This document shows positions 6,728-15,259 of a DNA stretch of 64,000 nt, in pieces. A program made the position numbers and the translations under genes. The stretch's first letter is position 1, and each line of letters starts with the position of its first letter. Source of the stretch: Fimenecus sp045613685 (GTDB lineage Bacteria > Bacillota > Clostridia > Oscillospirales > Acutalibacteraceae); assembly GCA_045613685.1 (NCBI GenBank), contig JAZLBL010000009.1, forward strand, positions 15,136 through 79,135. Direction: 5' to 3'. The notes beneath the pieces are model-generated. The model did not search any database and was not told the DNA's origin. It worked only from the letters and a program-made list of their open reading frames with translations.

Positions 6728-8128
6728 TTATTCGCGGTGCCATTTTACGCCTTGTGGAGTATCTTCAAGAACAATGCCCTGTGCTTTGAGCTCGTCACGA
6801 ATTCTGTCTGCTTCTGCCCAGTTTCTATCTTTACGAGCCTGAGTACGAGCTTCGATAAGTTTTTCGATTTCGTCATCAAGACTTTCTGTTTTTCTGTTAT
6901 AAACAAGACCTAACACGCCTGTGAGCTCATCAAAAAGAGTTGTTGCTGTTTCAACAAGTTCTTTTGATGGTGCATCTGTAATAACTGTTGTGTTGATATC
7001 TTTAACAAGTTCAAAAATTGCTGTGATAGCATCTGCTGTGTTAAGGTCATCATCCATCGCAGCAATGAACTGGTCTTTACGAGAAAGAAGTTTTGCTTTG
7101 ATTTCGTCTGCGTTTTCTGGAAGAGTATCCACTGCATTCTTCATTGCAAAGTCAAGACTTTCACGGCAGTTATAAAGACGAACGAGAGATGCTTTGCACT
7201 GTTCGATAATATCAACGCTATAGTTGATTGGACTTCTATAATGCGAAGAAATCAAGAAATAACGGATTGGCTCATAACCATATTCATTAGCAACATCACG
7301 AACTGTGAAGAAGTTGTTAAGTGATTTTGACATTTTAACATTGTCAACGCTGATAAATCCGTTATGCATCCAATAATTTGCAAAAGGAACACCATTGCAG
7401 CATTCGCTCTGTGCGATTTCGTTTTCGTGGTGTGGGAAAACAAGGTCCTGACCACCGCAGTGAATATCAATTGTTTCACCTAAATATCTTCTAACCATTG
7501 CAGAGGATTCAATATGCCATCCCGGTCTGCCGTGTCCCCAAGGTGATTCCCAATATGGTTCACCTGGTTTTGCACTCTTCCAGAGAGCGAAATCCATTGG
7601 TTCGTGTTTCACTTCTTCAACATTGATTCTTGCACCTGCTTCAAGGTCTTCAAGTGGTTGATGTGAAAGTTTGCCATATTCGTCGAACTTTTTAGGACTG
7701 AAATAAACATCCCCATTATCTACTGCATAAGCATATCCTTTTTCAATAAGAGTGCTTACGATATTAATGATTTCATCGATATTCTCAGTTGCTTTTGGGT
7801 GTGTTGTTGCTTCACGCACATTCATACCCTTTGCATCAACCCAGAATTCTTCGATATATTTTTCTGAAACAGTTTTATAATCTGTTCCTTCTTCATTTGC
7901 GCGACGAATAATTTTATCGTCAATATCAGTAAAGTTCTGAACGAAATTCACTTTGTATCCACGATATTCCATATATCTTCTGAATGTATCGAATACGCAA
8001 AGTGGACGAGCATTACCGATATGGATAAAGTTATATACTGTTGGGCCACAAGCATATACCTTCAATTCGTTTGGTGTTATTGTTTTGATTTCTTCTTTTC
8101 TTCTTGTGAGAGTATTAAAAACCTTCAT
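6728..8128 (-). CDS. cysS: Cysteinyl-tRNA synthetase
   Basis: A 466-residue class I synthetase that charges tRNA-Cys. It has HIGN (residues 36-39) and KMSKS (265-269), plus the FPHHENE block. The start at 8128 is chosen because AAAGGTGAG lies just upstream and the protein then begins MKVFNTLTRRKE as in the family; an upstream in-frame start at 8167 would overlap cysE. The catalytic zinc site is normally two Cys, a His and a Glu. Here Cys27, the HH pair and the Glu are present, but the usual HIECSAM reads HIESSAM, replacing one zinc Cys by Ser. It follows cysE by one base and shares its T-box control. Confidence 0.96.
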   Translation of the reverse strand: MKVFNTLTRRKEEIKTITPNELKVYACGPTVYNFIHIGNARPLCVFDTFRRYMEYRGYKVNFVQNFTDIDDKIIRRANEEGTDYKTVSEKYIEEFWVDAKGMNVREATTHPKATENIDEIINIVSTLIEKGYAYAVDNGDVYFSPKKFDEYGKLSHQPLEDLEAGARINVEEVKHEPMDFALWKSAKPGEPYWESPWGHGRPGWHIESSAMVRRYLGETIDIHCGGQDLVFPHHENEIAQSECCNGVPFANYWMHNGFISVDNVKMSKSLNNFFTVRDVANEYGYEPIRYFLISSHYRSPINYSVDIIEQCKASLVRLYNCRESLDFAMKNAVDTLPENADEIKAKLLSRKDQFIAAMDDDLNTADAITAIFELVKDINTTVITDAPSKELVETATTLFDELTGVLGLVYNRKTESLDDEIEKLIEARTQARKDRNWAEADRIRDELKAQGIVLEDTPQGVKWHRE

Positions 8129-8129
8129 A

Positions 8130-8780
8130 TTACTCACCTTTTTCTTCCTTTTCTTTATATTTTGCAAGTTCTCTTTCTAACTTATCAATTTTTGCATTAA
8201 GTCTGCAGAACTCCTGTGAAACAGGGTCAGGGATATGCACTTGGTCAAGATTATCAACACGTTTACCGTTTCTTTTGATAACTCTCGCCGGCACACCAAC
8301 TGCAGTTGAGTTTTCAGGAATTTCATCAAGGACAACTGCACCTGATGCAATATTTGAATTGTCCCCAACCTTTAATGGTCCTAAAACCTTTGCACCTGAG
8401 CCAATCATAACTCCGTTGCCGATAGTTGGATGGCGCTTACCTGTGTCTTTACCTGTACCACCCAAAGTAACACCCTGATAAATTGTAACATCATCACCGA
8501 TTTCAGCAGTTTCACCTATTACAACCCCTGTGCCATGGTCGATAAAAAATCTTCTGCCGATTGTAGCACCTGGGTGAATTTCAATATTAGTCTTTTTTAC
8601 AGCGTGTTGAGATATTGCACGAGCAATGAATCTCATTTTGTGACGAAAAAACCAGTTTGCAACTCGATACATTCTTATGGCTTTAAGCCCCGGATATAAG
8701 AAAAGAATTTCAAGAATGCCTGTTGCAGCAGGGTCACGCTCTTTGACTGTCTGAATATCTTCAATTAGTCTTTTAAGCAA
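8130..8780 (-). CDS. cysE: Serine O-acetyltransferase
   Basis: A 216-residue left-handed beta-helix acetyltransferase that makes O-acetylserine, the first step of cysteine synthesis. An N-terminal helical part (ERDPAATGILEILFLYPG) is followed by hexapeptide repeats with IHPGATIG, FIDHGTGVVIGET and IYQGVTLGG, which carry the active-site His and acetyl-CoA contacts. The start is a TTG at 8780 behind GGAGG with six bases of spacing; the frame stays open upstream to 8933, but that part is the T-box leader. It is transcribed with cysS. Confidence 0.94.
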   Translation of the reverse strand: MLKRLIEDIQTVKERDPAATGILEILFLYPGLKAIRMYRVANWFFRHKMRFIARAISQHAVKKTNIEIHPGATIGRRFFIDHGTGVVIGETAEIGDDVTIYQGVTLGGTGKDTGKRHPTIGNGVMIGSGAKVLGPLKVGDNSNIASGAVVLDEIPENSTAVGVPARVIKRNGKRVDNLDQVHIPDPVSQEFCRLNAKIDKLERELAKYKEKEEKGE

Positions 8781-8794
8781 ATATATTCCTCCAA

Positions 8795-9022
8795 ATAAAA
8801 AATAAAGCCTCCGTTTGCGCAATGCAAACGAAGGCGAATAATCGCGGTTCCACTTCGATTTATAACTTTCATAGTTTATAACGCAACCACACGAGTGTGT
8901 ATTTCCCCACACTGACTCACGAATGCACTTCACAAAAGCTTTTTAAAATGGGCTTTCAGCCGGTGACCCATAATCTCTGATAAAAACACTATTGCTACTC
9001 TTTTCGGTCATAGTCTTTACAA
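8795..9022 (-). promoter_or_regulatory. T-box leader, cysteine-specific, controlling cysE-cysS
   Basis: On the minus strand the leader shows, in order, a stem I region with AGTA and AGAGA elements, a candidate specifier TGC at 8927-8925 (a Cys codon, followed by A), the conserved T-box core GTGGAACCGCGA (8842-8853), and a terminator stem GCCTTCGTTTGC/GCAAACGGAGGC (8807-8835) followed by a T-rich run. Uncharged tRNA-Cys should favour the antiterminator and switch on cysE and cysS. A TATAAT at 9024-9029 is the likely -10 box. Class is certain; the specifier is read by eye. Confidence 0.9.
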
Positions 9023-9076
9023 TATTATATGGAATTATATCACAAAGATTTACAAAATGCAAGATTTTATGAAAAC

Positions 9077-10402
9077 TTATACCACTTCACCTGTTAACTC
9101 ACCATCAATAACATTCATAACTTCAACTTCGATAATATCACCATCGTCAAGTTCATATCCACAAGTGAAATAAATGAGTGTATCAATTTCAGGAGCATCC
9201 ATTGTTGTTCTGCCATAATATGAATCGCTATAAGAATCATAGCCCTCAACTATTGTAGGCAAGATTTTACCCACAAGACTTTCGTTGAGTTCATCAAGAA
9301 TTACATTTTGTCTTTCATTGATAATATCTGCACGTTCTGCACGGATTTCAAAATCTATCATTCCATCAAGTTTAGAAGCAGGTGTACCCTCTTCTTCTGA
9401 ATAAGCAAAGCAACCCATTCTTTCGAAACGCATTTCTTCAACAAATTCGCAAAGTTCATTGAATTCTTCTTCAGTTTCACCAGGGAAACCTGCAATAAAT
9501 GTTGTGCGAATTGTAACGTCATCAATTTTCTCACGAATTTTGGTCATAAGCTCTGTGAGAGTTTCGCGGTCGCCGTGACGATTCATTCTTTTAAGCACAT
9601 TTTTATTACAATGTTGCAATGGAATATCCATATATTTAACGATTTTTTCATTATTTGCGATTTCGTCAATAAGTGCATCGTCAATTCTTTCAGGATAAAG
9701 ATATAAAAGTCTAATCCATTCTATGCCATCAACATTTGATAATGCTTTAAGCAATGGCACAAGTGCATTTTTGCCATATAAATCTTCACCATAACGAGTT
9801 GTATCCTGAGCCACAACAACAAGCTCTTTAACACCTTTTTCGGCTAAATCGCGAGCTTCGGCAATAATACTTTCACTCGGTCTGCTTCTGAATGGGCCAC
9901 GAATTGACGGAATTGCGCAGTATGTGCAATGATTTGAGCAGCCTTCGGCAATTTTAAGATATGCAGAATAAGGTGGAGTTGTGAGTAAACGGTCGCCTTC
10001 AATTTTAAGATTTTCTTTTGGTGGAAAGCTCTCTGCTTTTTCGCCATCAAGCATCTTATGACAGATTTCGCAGATATCTTCATTTGCACCGATACCGATT
10101 ACACCATCAACTTCTGGAATTTCGTTGAAAATTTCACTCTGATAACGCTGGGCAAGGCAACCTGTAACCAAAACCTTGATTTCAGGGTAATCTTCTTTAT
10201 ATGAAATCATATCGAGAATATTTTCGATTGATTCTTTTTTTGCATCTTCAATGAATCCACAAGTGTTCACAATAATCAAATCTGCTTCTAATGGGTCGCT
10301 GACAAAATCAAAACCATCTTTTTGAAGTTTTGAGAGCATTATTTCAGCGTCAACCTGATTTTTGGGACAACCTAGGGAAATCATACCGATTTTTTTATTC
10401 AT
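9077..10402 (-). CDS. rimO: Ribosomal protein S12 methylthiotransferase RimO
   Basis: A 441-residue radical-SAM enzyme that methylthiolates an Asp of ribosomal protein S12. The N-terminal UPF0004 domain has three cluster Cys (SLGCPKNQ, VNTCGFIEDA, VTGCLAQR), the central radical-SAM motif is CSNHCTYCAIP, and a C-terminal TRAM domain ends the protein. SLGCPKNQVDAE distinguishes RimO from MiaB. The ATG at 10402 behind GGAGAAG is preferred over a TTG at 10420. It overlaps the recX stop by eight bases and is the last gene of the recA operon. Confidence 0.95.
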   Translation of the reverse strand: MNKKIGMISLGCPKNQVDAEIMLSKLQKDGFDFVSDPLEADLIIVNTCGFIEDAKKESIENILDMISYKEDYPEIKVLVTGCLAQRYQSEIFNEIPEVDGVIGIGANEDICEICHKMLDGEKAESFPPKENLKIEGDRLLTTPPYSAYLKIAEGCSNHCTYCAIPSIRGPFRSRPSESIIAEARDLAEKGVKELVVVAQDTTRYGEDLYGKNALVPLLKALSNVDGIEWIRLLYLYPERIDDALIDEIANNEKIVKYMDIPLQHCNKNVLKRMNRHGDRETLTELMTKIREKIDDVTIRTTFIAGFPGETEEEFNELCEFVEEMRFERMGCFAYSEEEGTPASKLDGMIDFEIRAERADIINERQNVILDELNESLVGKILPTIVEGYDSYSDSYYGRTTMDAPEIDTLIYFTCGYELDDGDIIEVEVMNVIDGELTGEVV

Positions 10403-11021
10403 AAAAATCTTCTCCGTCAAATTCAGAAATAGTATTCAGGGCATTTTTTATATCAGAATAAGAATAGCCAAGTCGCAACAAAGCGTCAACTGTTCTTTTC
10501 TTGCCCTTTTCGTCGTTTAATTTATTGATATATTTTTTCTTGACTAACATTATAATACTTTTTTGTGGGTCATTGTCAAGACTATCTACAGTATTTTCAA
10601 TAATTTCACGGTCTATGCCACGAAATGCTAATTCTTGTTTAATTCGTTTTATGCTATAACTTTTTCTTTCTAACAAGTCATTAGAGAGAATTCGAGCATA
10701 TTCTTCGTCATTTAAAAGCCCTAATTCAGTTAGTCTTTCACAAGCTTTTTGACTTGCATCTTTTTCATGACCTTTTTCGCAAAGCTTTTTGATTAACTCT
10801 TTTGTGCCATAAGGACGGCGAGAGAGAAAATCAAGACCTTTGTTATAAGCACGACGAAAACTGACCGAGTCAAGCAACTCAGTCAGTTCTTCTTCGTTTA
10901 TTTCTTTTAAGTTTCTGTATTTTTCTGAATACCAATAATCACTATCAACTGTTGCACGATATTCATCATCAACATAGATGTGAATTTTATTGGCTTTGCC
11001 TTGTTTTACAGATAATTTCAT
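10395..11021 (-). CDS. recX: Regulatory protein RecX
   Basis: A 208-residue helical RecX protein that modulates RecA filaments. The tandem three-helix repeats are seen as RRPYGTKELIKKL, LNDEEYARILSNDLLERKSYSIKRIKQEL and a third repeat near the C-terminus (ALLRLGYSYSDIKNAL). Its ATG shares one base with the recA stop (TAATG), so translation is coupled to recA; its own end overlaps rimO. Confidence 0.92.
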   Translation of the reverse strand: MKLSVKQGKANKIHIYVDDEYRATVDSDYWYSEKYRNLKEINEEELTELLDSVSFRRAYNKGLDFLSRRPYGTKELIKKLCEKGHEKDASQKACERLTELGLLNDEEYARILSNDLLERKSYSIKRIKQELAFRGIDREIIENTVDSLDNDPQKSIIMLVKKKYINKLNDEKGKKRTVDALLRLGYSYSDIKNALNTISEFDGEDFYE

Positions 11022-12121
11022 TATTCGTCATCATCCACAACAATATCAAGAGTTGCTCTTGCTGCTGCTTTTGTTGTTGGCACTTTCACAAGTTCAGGTT
11101 GTGCGATTGGTGCATTTGTTTTTCTTGTATTTACCACTTCTTGCATTTTTACGCGGATTTTTTCTTCAATTTCGTTTGCGAGTTCAGGTTGTTGTTTAAA
11201 GAGAATTTTAACATTTTCTCTACCCTGACCAAGACGCTCTTCACCATAATAGAACCATGCGCCACTCTTTTTGAGAATATCGAATTTAACACCAAGGTCA
11301 ACGATTTCACCGATTTTTGAAATGCCTTCACCATACATAATATCAAATTCTGCTTCTTTGAATGGAGGAGCGACCTTGTTCTTAACAATTTTTGCTCTTG
11401 TTCTTGAACCGATGAATTCATTGCCAGGTCCTTTAAGCTGTTCAACACGGCGCACATCAATTCTGATTGATGCATAGAATTTAAGAGCACGACCACCTGT
11501 TGTAACTTCAGGGTTGCCATAAACAACGCCAACCTTTTCACGAAGCTGGTTAATGAAAATTACAACTGTGTTTGATTTATTGATTACACCTGCAAGTTTA
11601 CGAAGTGCTTGTGACATAAGACGAGCGTGAAGACCAACATGGCTATCACCCATATCCCCTTCGATTTCTGCACGAGGAACAAGTGCTGCAACAGAGTCAA
11701 CGATAATTACATCAAGAGCACCTGAACGAGCAAGTGCTTCTGCAATTTCAAGAGCCTGTTCACCGTTATCAGGTTGTGAAACAAGAAGCGAGTTAACATC
11801 AACACCAAGGTTTTGTGCATATTCAGGGTCGAGAGCGTGTTCAGCGTCGATGAATGCTGCTTCACCACCCATTTTTTGTGCTTCTGCAACAACCTGCAAA
11901 GCGAGAGTGGTTTTACCAGAAGATTCAGGTCCATAAATTTCAACGATTCTGCCACGTGGCAAACCGCCGATGCCAGTTGCGGTGTCAAGTGAGATTGAGC
12001 CAGTTGGGATTGCTTCAATATTCAACGCACCACTTTCGCCCAAACGCATAACAGCGCCTTTACCATAATTCTTCTCTATCTGTAACAAAGCAGTTTCAAG
12101 AGCTTTTTTCTTATCAGCCAT
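11021..12121 (-). CDS. recA: Recombinase RecA
   Basis: A 366-residue RecA, the ATP-dependent strand-exchange protein and SOS co-protease. Walker A GPESSGKT is at residues 64-71, and loop regions (GGRALKFYASIRIDVRR, GSRTRAKIVKNKVAPPF) are standard. The C-terminal tail after about residue 330 is Ala/Thr-rich and ends in acidic DIVVDDDE. It heads an operon with recX and rimO and has a sigma-A-like promoter with a LexA-type box just downstream of the -10. Confidence 0.98.
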   Translation of the reverse strand: MADKKKALETALLQIEKNYGKGAVMRLGESGALNIEAIPTGSISLDTATGIGGLPRGRIVEIYGPESSGKTTLALQVVAEAQKMGGEAAFIDAEHALDPEYAQNLGVDVNSLLVSQPDNGEQALEIAEALARSGALDVIIVDSVAALVPRAEIEGDMGDSHVGLHARLMSQALRKLAGVINKSNTVVIFINQLREKVGVVYGNPEVTTGGRALKFYASIRIDVRRVEQLKGPGNEFIGSRTRAKIVKNKVAPPFKEAEFDIMYGEGISKIGEIVDLGVKFDILKKSGAWFYYGEERLGQGRENVKILFKQQPELANEIEEKIRVKMQEVVNTRKTNAPIAQPELVKVPTTKAAARATLDIVVDDDE

Positions 12122-12139
12122 ATTTTTGTTCCTCTCAAT

Positions 12140-12153
12140 CGTACAAATGTTCG
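12140..12153 (-). promoter_or_regulatory. LexA-type SOS operator of recA
   Basis: The minus strand reads CGAACATTTGTACG, close to the Gram-positive SOS box (CGAAC-N4-GTTCG) with one changed base in the second half-site. It sits about 10 bp downstream of the recA -10 hexamer, where LexA would block transcription. Confidence 0.75.
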
Positions 12154-12162
12154 TTTGATAGT

Positions 12163-12191
12163 ATTATATATGATTTGATTTATAATTGCAA
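12163..12191 (-). promoter_or_regulatory. recA promoter
   Basis: Minus-strand TTGCAA (12186-12191), 17 bp, then a perfect TATAAT (12163-12168). The promoter is divergent from that of rpmB. Confidence 0.75.
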
Positions 12192-12234
12192 GAACTTTTT
12201 TATATTTTATTTAAAATATTTTTTACAAAAACAC

Positions 12235-12263
12235 TTGCAATTTGCGAAAGTTACTGTTATAAT
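12235..12263 (+). promoter_or_regulatory. rpmB promoter
   Basis: TTGCAA (12235-12240), a 17-bp spacer and a perfect TATAAT (12258-12263), about 55 bp before the rpmB start codon. Confidence 0.75.
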
Positions 12264-12317
12264 GTCTCTTGTTGTAATTTGATTATTTATCCCCGTATAC
12301 AAGGAGGTGCCTTTAAA

Positions 12318-12506
12318 ATGGCAAAATGCGAATATTGTGGTAAAGACGTTGCTTTCGGCATCAAGGTTTCTCACTCACACAGACGTTCAAACAGAACATG
12401 GAAACCAAACGTTAAAAGAGTTAAAGCAGTTGTAAACGGCTCTCCTAAGAGAGTTTATGCTTGCACTCGTTGCCTTCGTTCAGGTAAGGTTGAAAGAGCA
12501 GTTTAA
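12318..12506 (+). CDS. rpmB: Large-subunit ribosomal protein bL28
   Basis: A 62-residue L28 with the four-Cys zinc-ribbon form (CEYCG near the start and CTRCL near the end) and the basic SHSHRRSNRTWKPN region. The ATG at 12318 has AAGGAGG upstream; the frame is open further upstream to 12186 but that part is the promoter region. It is transcribed alone and ends in a terminator. Confidence 0.97.
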   Translation: MAKCEYCGKDVAFGIKVSHSHRRSNRTWKPNVKRVKAVVNGSPKRVYACTRCLRSGKVERAV

Positions 12507-12528
12507 TTCAAAACAAACACGAAAATTA

Positions 12529-12555
12529 ACGCACATCGCTTGATGTGCGTTTTTT
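12529..12555 (+). terminator. rpmB terminator
   Basis: ACGCACATC and GATGTGCGT form a 9-bp stem with a short loop, followed by six T. Confidence 0.85.
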
Positions 12556-12605
12556 CATTGGTTTTGTGGGCATTATAGACAAAGTAACTGCCAAATCTTT
12601 GGGGA

Positions 12606-12749
12606 TATAATATATTGATTTATCTCTATAAAAAGAGTATCATTTAACACAAGGTCAAAGACCTTTAGGGATTCGTGTTGTACTTTATACACAACTTATA
12701 TGCTAAGGGAAAGGCATATTAAAAGCCGACTCAGATGAGTCGGCTTTTT
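12606..12749 (+). ncRNA. Candidate structured small RNA between rpmB and the DUF4173 gene
   Basis: This gap lies between two convergent genes, each with its own terminator, yet holds TATAAT (12606-12611) followed by a string of small hairpins: CTCT/AGAG; AACAC enclosing AAGGTC/GACCTT and closed by GTGTT; GTTGT/ACAAC; TATGC/GCATA; then the strong terminator at 12721-12749. No good -35 box is seen and it matches no RNA family that I can name with confidence. It could be a small regulatory RNA or merely intergenic sequence. Confidence 0.3.
12721..12749. terminator. Bidirectional terminator
   Basis: AAAAGCCGACTCA and TGAGTCGGCTTTT form a long perfect stem with A and T runs on both flanks. It ends the minus-strand DUF4173 operon and could end a plus-strand RNA. 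Confidence 0.85.
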
Positions 12750-12755
12750 GTTTTG

Positions 12756-14447
12756 TTATATGTCGCTCCATTCAGAAGATTCTTCCGAATAATCTTCATA
12801 ATAGTATTCGGCATCAATATCGTAATTTGTATATGCTTCATGATTTAGTTTAATGTTACGACTGTTTATTGCTTTTGCAGTGAGATATTTTGACAACGTC
12901 AAATCTGCACCCAATTTCAACTCTACTCTTATAACATCCCCTTGAGCAAAATCACAAACCCAATCATCAAACATATGTGTTCTATATTTGCTTGTTATTT
13001 TTTGCTCCGCTTTTGTTCTTATAGTTTCATCTTCACACTCTGTTAGCTTTGCAAGATATGGAATTGCTGAATCAGAAAGATGGTAAATTGTATCAACATC
13101 AACTGTTTTAAGTTTACCATTAAGATAAGCATTAACATTGTATGATGCTACTGTTCGGTCAATACCACAGATACAAAGTATAGTGAATAAAGACAATGAA
13201 ATTACAAATGCATATTTCATGGTATCAAGTTCAGGGTTAAATACTCTTATTATGAATGCCACAATAACAACTGCTGTTGCAATCATAAATACAGATGTGC
13301 AAAGACGAAGCACGGTCAGTCCATATTCGCTAATATACATTACCATTTTTGAAAGTGCTGTAATAATAAACAAAATAGTAAACGCACTAATAAATGTCAT
13401 TATGCCTTTAAGTATAGGATTCAGTTCACCATTTTCACGACGAACAGATTTCCACAAAATTCCACCCATAAGTACAAGATTTATAAATGCTATTGCTTCA
13501 GTTTCAAAAAATCCACGTCTTGCATATTGGGCAAAAGTAAATTCATACCCTGTTGGCAAAATTCCTGAAAATGCGCTGAAGAAATATGCCGTCTGTGAAA
13601 ACATATACACAAGATAAACAAGTGCTATCATTCCAAGAAAAGTTACTGCAAATGGTGATTTGAATGTTCTTGCTTTTTCAAAATCTATTGGTTTTGCATT
13701 TGTATCATTAAATTCATATTTGCAAGATACTGAAAATGATAATATAAACATCAGCAAAGCAACTGAAATAACAAGTTTTAAAATTGTCATTCCGAGACTT
13801 TCAGCAACTTTGCCCACCAGCCCTTCAAACGCTGCGTCTGCACTTGTAAGTAAAGGAATAACAACAATCAATACAGGTATTGCAGCTAAAATTGCTCCCC
13901 CAATTTGCATTGCTGTTTTATTTTTGTCGTTTTTCAAAAGTGCTTTTATGGGCAACAATATATTTTCAAATGGTGTAATTATAATTGAACGGATAACTTT
14001 AATTGCACCATCAATGGTATCTGCTACTGTATCGTCAACCATCGAAACGGCACACAACACAGTTGACGAGAAAAAAATTACAAATGCTATAAATCTTGAA
14101 AGTTGGTCACCAGCATAAAGACTGAATACAAGACTTGATGCTATTGCTAAAACAAGTGATGATACAGAAATAAAAGTAAAGTCACCATTTTTAAGCATAT
14201 AAATTGCCAGTGCTACAACTAAAGCTATAGCGCTTATGGAAAAGCCCATTGCCATTCCACCAAAAAGCCCAAAGAATACAATACAAAGAGATAAGACACT
14301 GAAAATTCCAAAGAATATATAGTCAACTGTTTGAAGTTCAATTTTCTTTTGTGGTTTAGGTTGAATTGGTTTTCCATAAGGACTTATGTAAGGATTATTT
14401 AATACTGATTGATTGGAAGTGTTTGAATTATTTTGAATATTATCCAT
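12756..14447 (-). CDS. DUF4173-type multi-pass membrane protein
   Basis: A 563-residue integral membrane protein. Residues 1-35 are soluble, Asn/Pro-rich and cytoplasmic-looking; about twelve hydrophobic segments follow, and the C-terminal 120 residues are soluble and very acidic at the end (YDIDAEYYYEDYSEESSE). The segment GYEFTFAQYARRGFFETEA is the signature of the DUF4173/DUF4153 family. Function is unknown in the family. It starts behind AAGGAGG two bases after the XRE regulator gene, as the third gene of a DUF2975-XRE-DUF4173 operon. Confidence 0.82.
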   Translation of the reverse strand: MDNIQNNSNTSNQSVLNNPYISPYGKPIQPKPQKKIELQTVDYIFFGIFSVLSLCIVFFGLFGGMAMGFSISAIALVVALAIYMLKNGDFTFISVSSLVLAIASSLVFSLYAGDQLSRFIAFVIFFSSTVLCAVSMVDDTVADTIDGAIKVIRSIIITPFENILLPIKALLKNDKNKTAMQIGGAILAAIPVLIVVIPLLTSADAAFEGLVGKVAESLGMTILKLVISVALLMFILSFSVSCKYEFNDTNAKPIDFEKARTFKSPFAVTFLGMIALVYLVYMFSQTAYFFSAFSGILPTGYEFTFAQYARRGFFETEAIAFINLVLMGGILWKSVRRENGELNPILKGIMTFISAFTILFIITALSKMVMYISEYGLTVLRLCTSVFMIATAVVIVAFIIRVFNPELDTMKYAFVISLSLFTILCICGIDRTVASYNVNAYLNGKLKTVDVDTIYHLSDSAIPYLAKLTECEDETIRTKAEQKITSKYRTHMFDDWVCDFAQGDVIRVELKLGADLTLSKYLTAKAINSRNIKLNHEAYTNYDIDAEYYYEDYSEESSEWSDI

Positions 14448-14449
14448 AA

Positions 14450-14689
14450 CTATGCCTCCTTAGAGTTTATGAGTGTAAGGTTTGCTCCGTCGGTATATTC
14501 GAGAATATCGCCAGGTTGACAATTAAGCTCACGGCAAATTGCTTCAAGGGTTGAAAAACGCACTGCTTTTGCTTTGCCTGTTTTAAGAATTGACAAATTA
14601 GCCTGAGTGATACCTACCCTTTCTGCTAATTCGCCCGATGTCATTTTTGCTCTTGCAAGAGCCATATCAAGATTAACCTTTATCGCCAT
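14450..14689 (-). CDS. Small XRE-family transcriptional regulator
   Basis: A 79-residue protein that is nearly all helix-turn-helix: MTSGELAERVGITQANLSILKTGKAKAVRF is the DNA-binding unit, followed by STLEAICRELNCQPGDILEY. It resembles YozG-type regulators, which are commonly encoded next to a DUF2975 protein. The start at 14689 gives the family N-terminus (MAIKVNLD); upstream codons read into the DUF2975 gene. It probably controls its own operon. Confidence 0.9.
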   Translation of the reverse strand: MAIKVNLDMALARAKMTSGELAERVGITQANLSILKTGKAKAVRFSTLEAICRELNCQPGDILEYTDGANLTLINSKEA

Positions 14690-14703
14690 AAATATCACTC
14701 TCC

Positions 14704-15147
14704 CTAAACTGTCATATCGTTTTCTTCTTTGATTTCGATAGCTTCTTGAATTATATTTCTCACAATGCGCACCATAAGACCAATAAAAAATGCTGCGATT
14801 GATACAAACAAGAAGCCAAGATATTGAAACATTGCCACAGCGCTTACACAACCAACATAAAAGCAAAGTTTTGAAAGAATGCGAAGATGTTTCACATTTT
14901 CTTCAATAAAAATCTGTTTCTTTTTAACATTGAACAGTATTTCATAAAGCAACCACACAGCACCCCACCCTGCTGGTAATGCCAAATATGCCACAATGGT
15001 CATAAAAGACACCAAGGTTTCACGCTCCATAATCTTGCAAAGGAATGGCACAAGCCAAGGAATTGTGACTGTTAAAAACAACATCCCCATTGCGAATAAT
15101 GTTGTAAATGCTATTGATAAATAAATTGATTTATTTTGAGATTTCAT
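14704..15147 (-). CDS. DUF2975 membrane protein
   Basis: A 147-residue protein with four predicted membrane helices (about residues 8-32, 45-70, 92-112 and 115-137) and a charged C-terminal tail. Length, helix layout and the adjacent small XRE gene are typical of DUF2975 proteins, whose function is unknown. The ATG at 15147 lies behind AAGGGGA. It is the first gene of the three-gene module and may act as a membrane sensor or anti-regulator for the XRE protein; that role is inference. Confidence 0.8.
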   Translation of the reverse strand: MKSQNKSIYLSIAFTTLFAMGMLFLTVTIPWLVPFLCKIMERETLVSFMTIVAYLALPAGWGAVWLLYEILFNVKKKQIFIEENVKHLRILSKLCFYVGCVSAVAMFQYLGFLFVSIAAFFIGLMVRIVRNIIQEAIEIKEENDMTV

Positions 15148-15259
15148 AAAAATTCCCCTTAAAACCATATCTTGACTTTAAAATAGCACCTATTTTATCG
15201 TTTGTCAATAATTTTTTATCGAAAAACAGAAAAATTACAACATTGTAATAATGGTTACA

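Noticed and set aside
8781..8933. Upstream in-frame extension of cysE to 8933
   Set aside because: It runs through the T-box and its terminator; the TTG at 8780 has an ideal GGAGG site and gives the family length.
10990..11320. Leu-rich and Cys-rich plus-strand frames opposite recA
   Set aside because: They are shadows of recA codons, without start signals.
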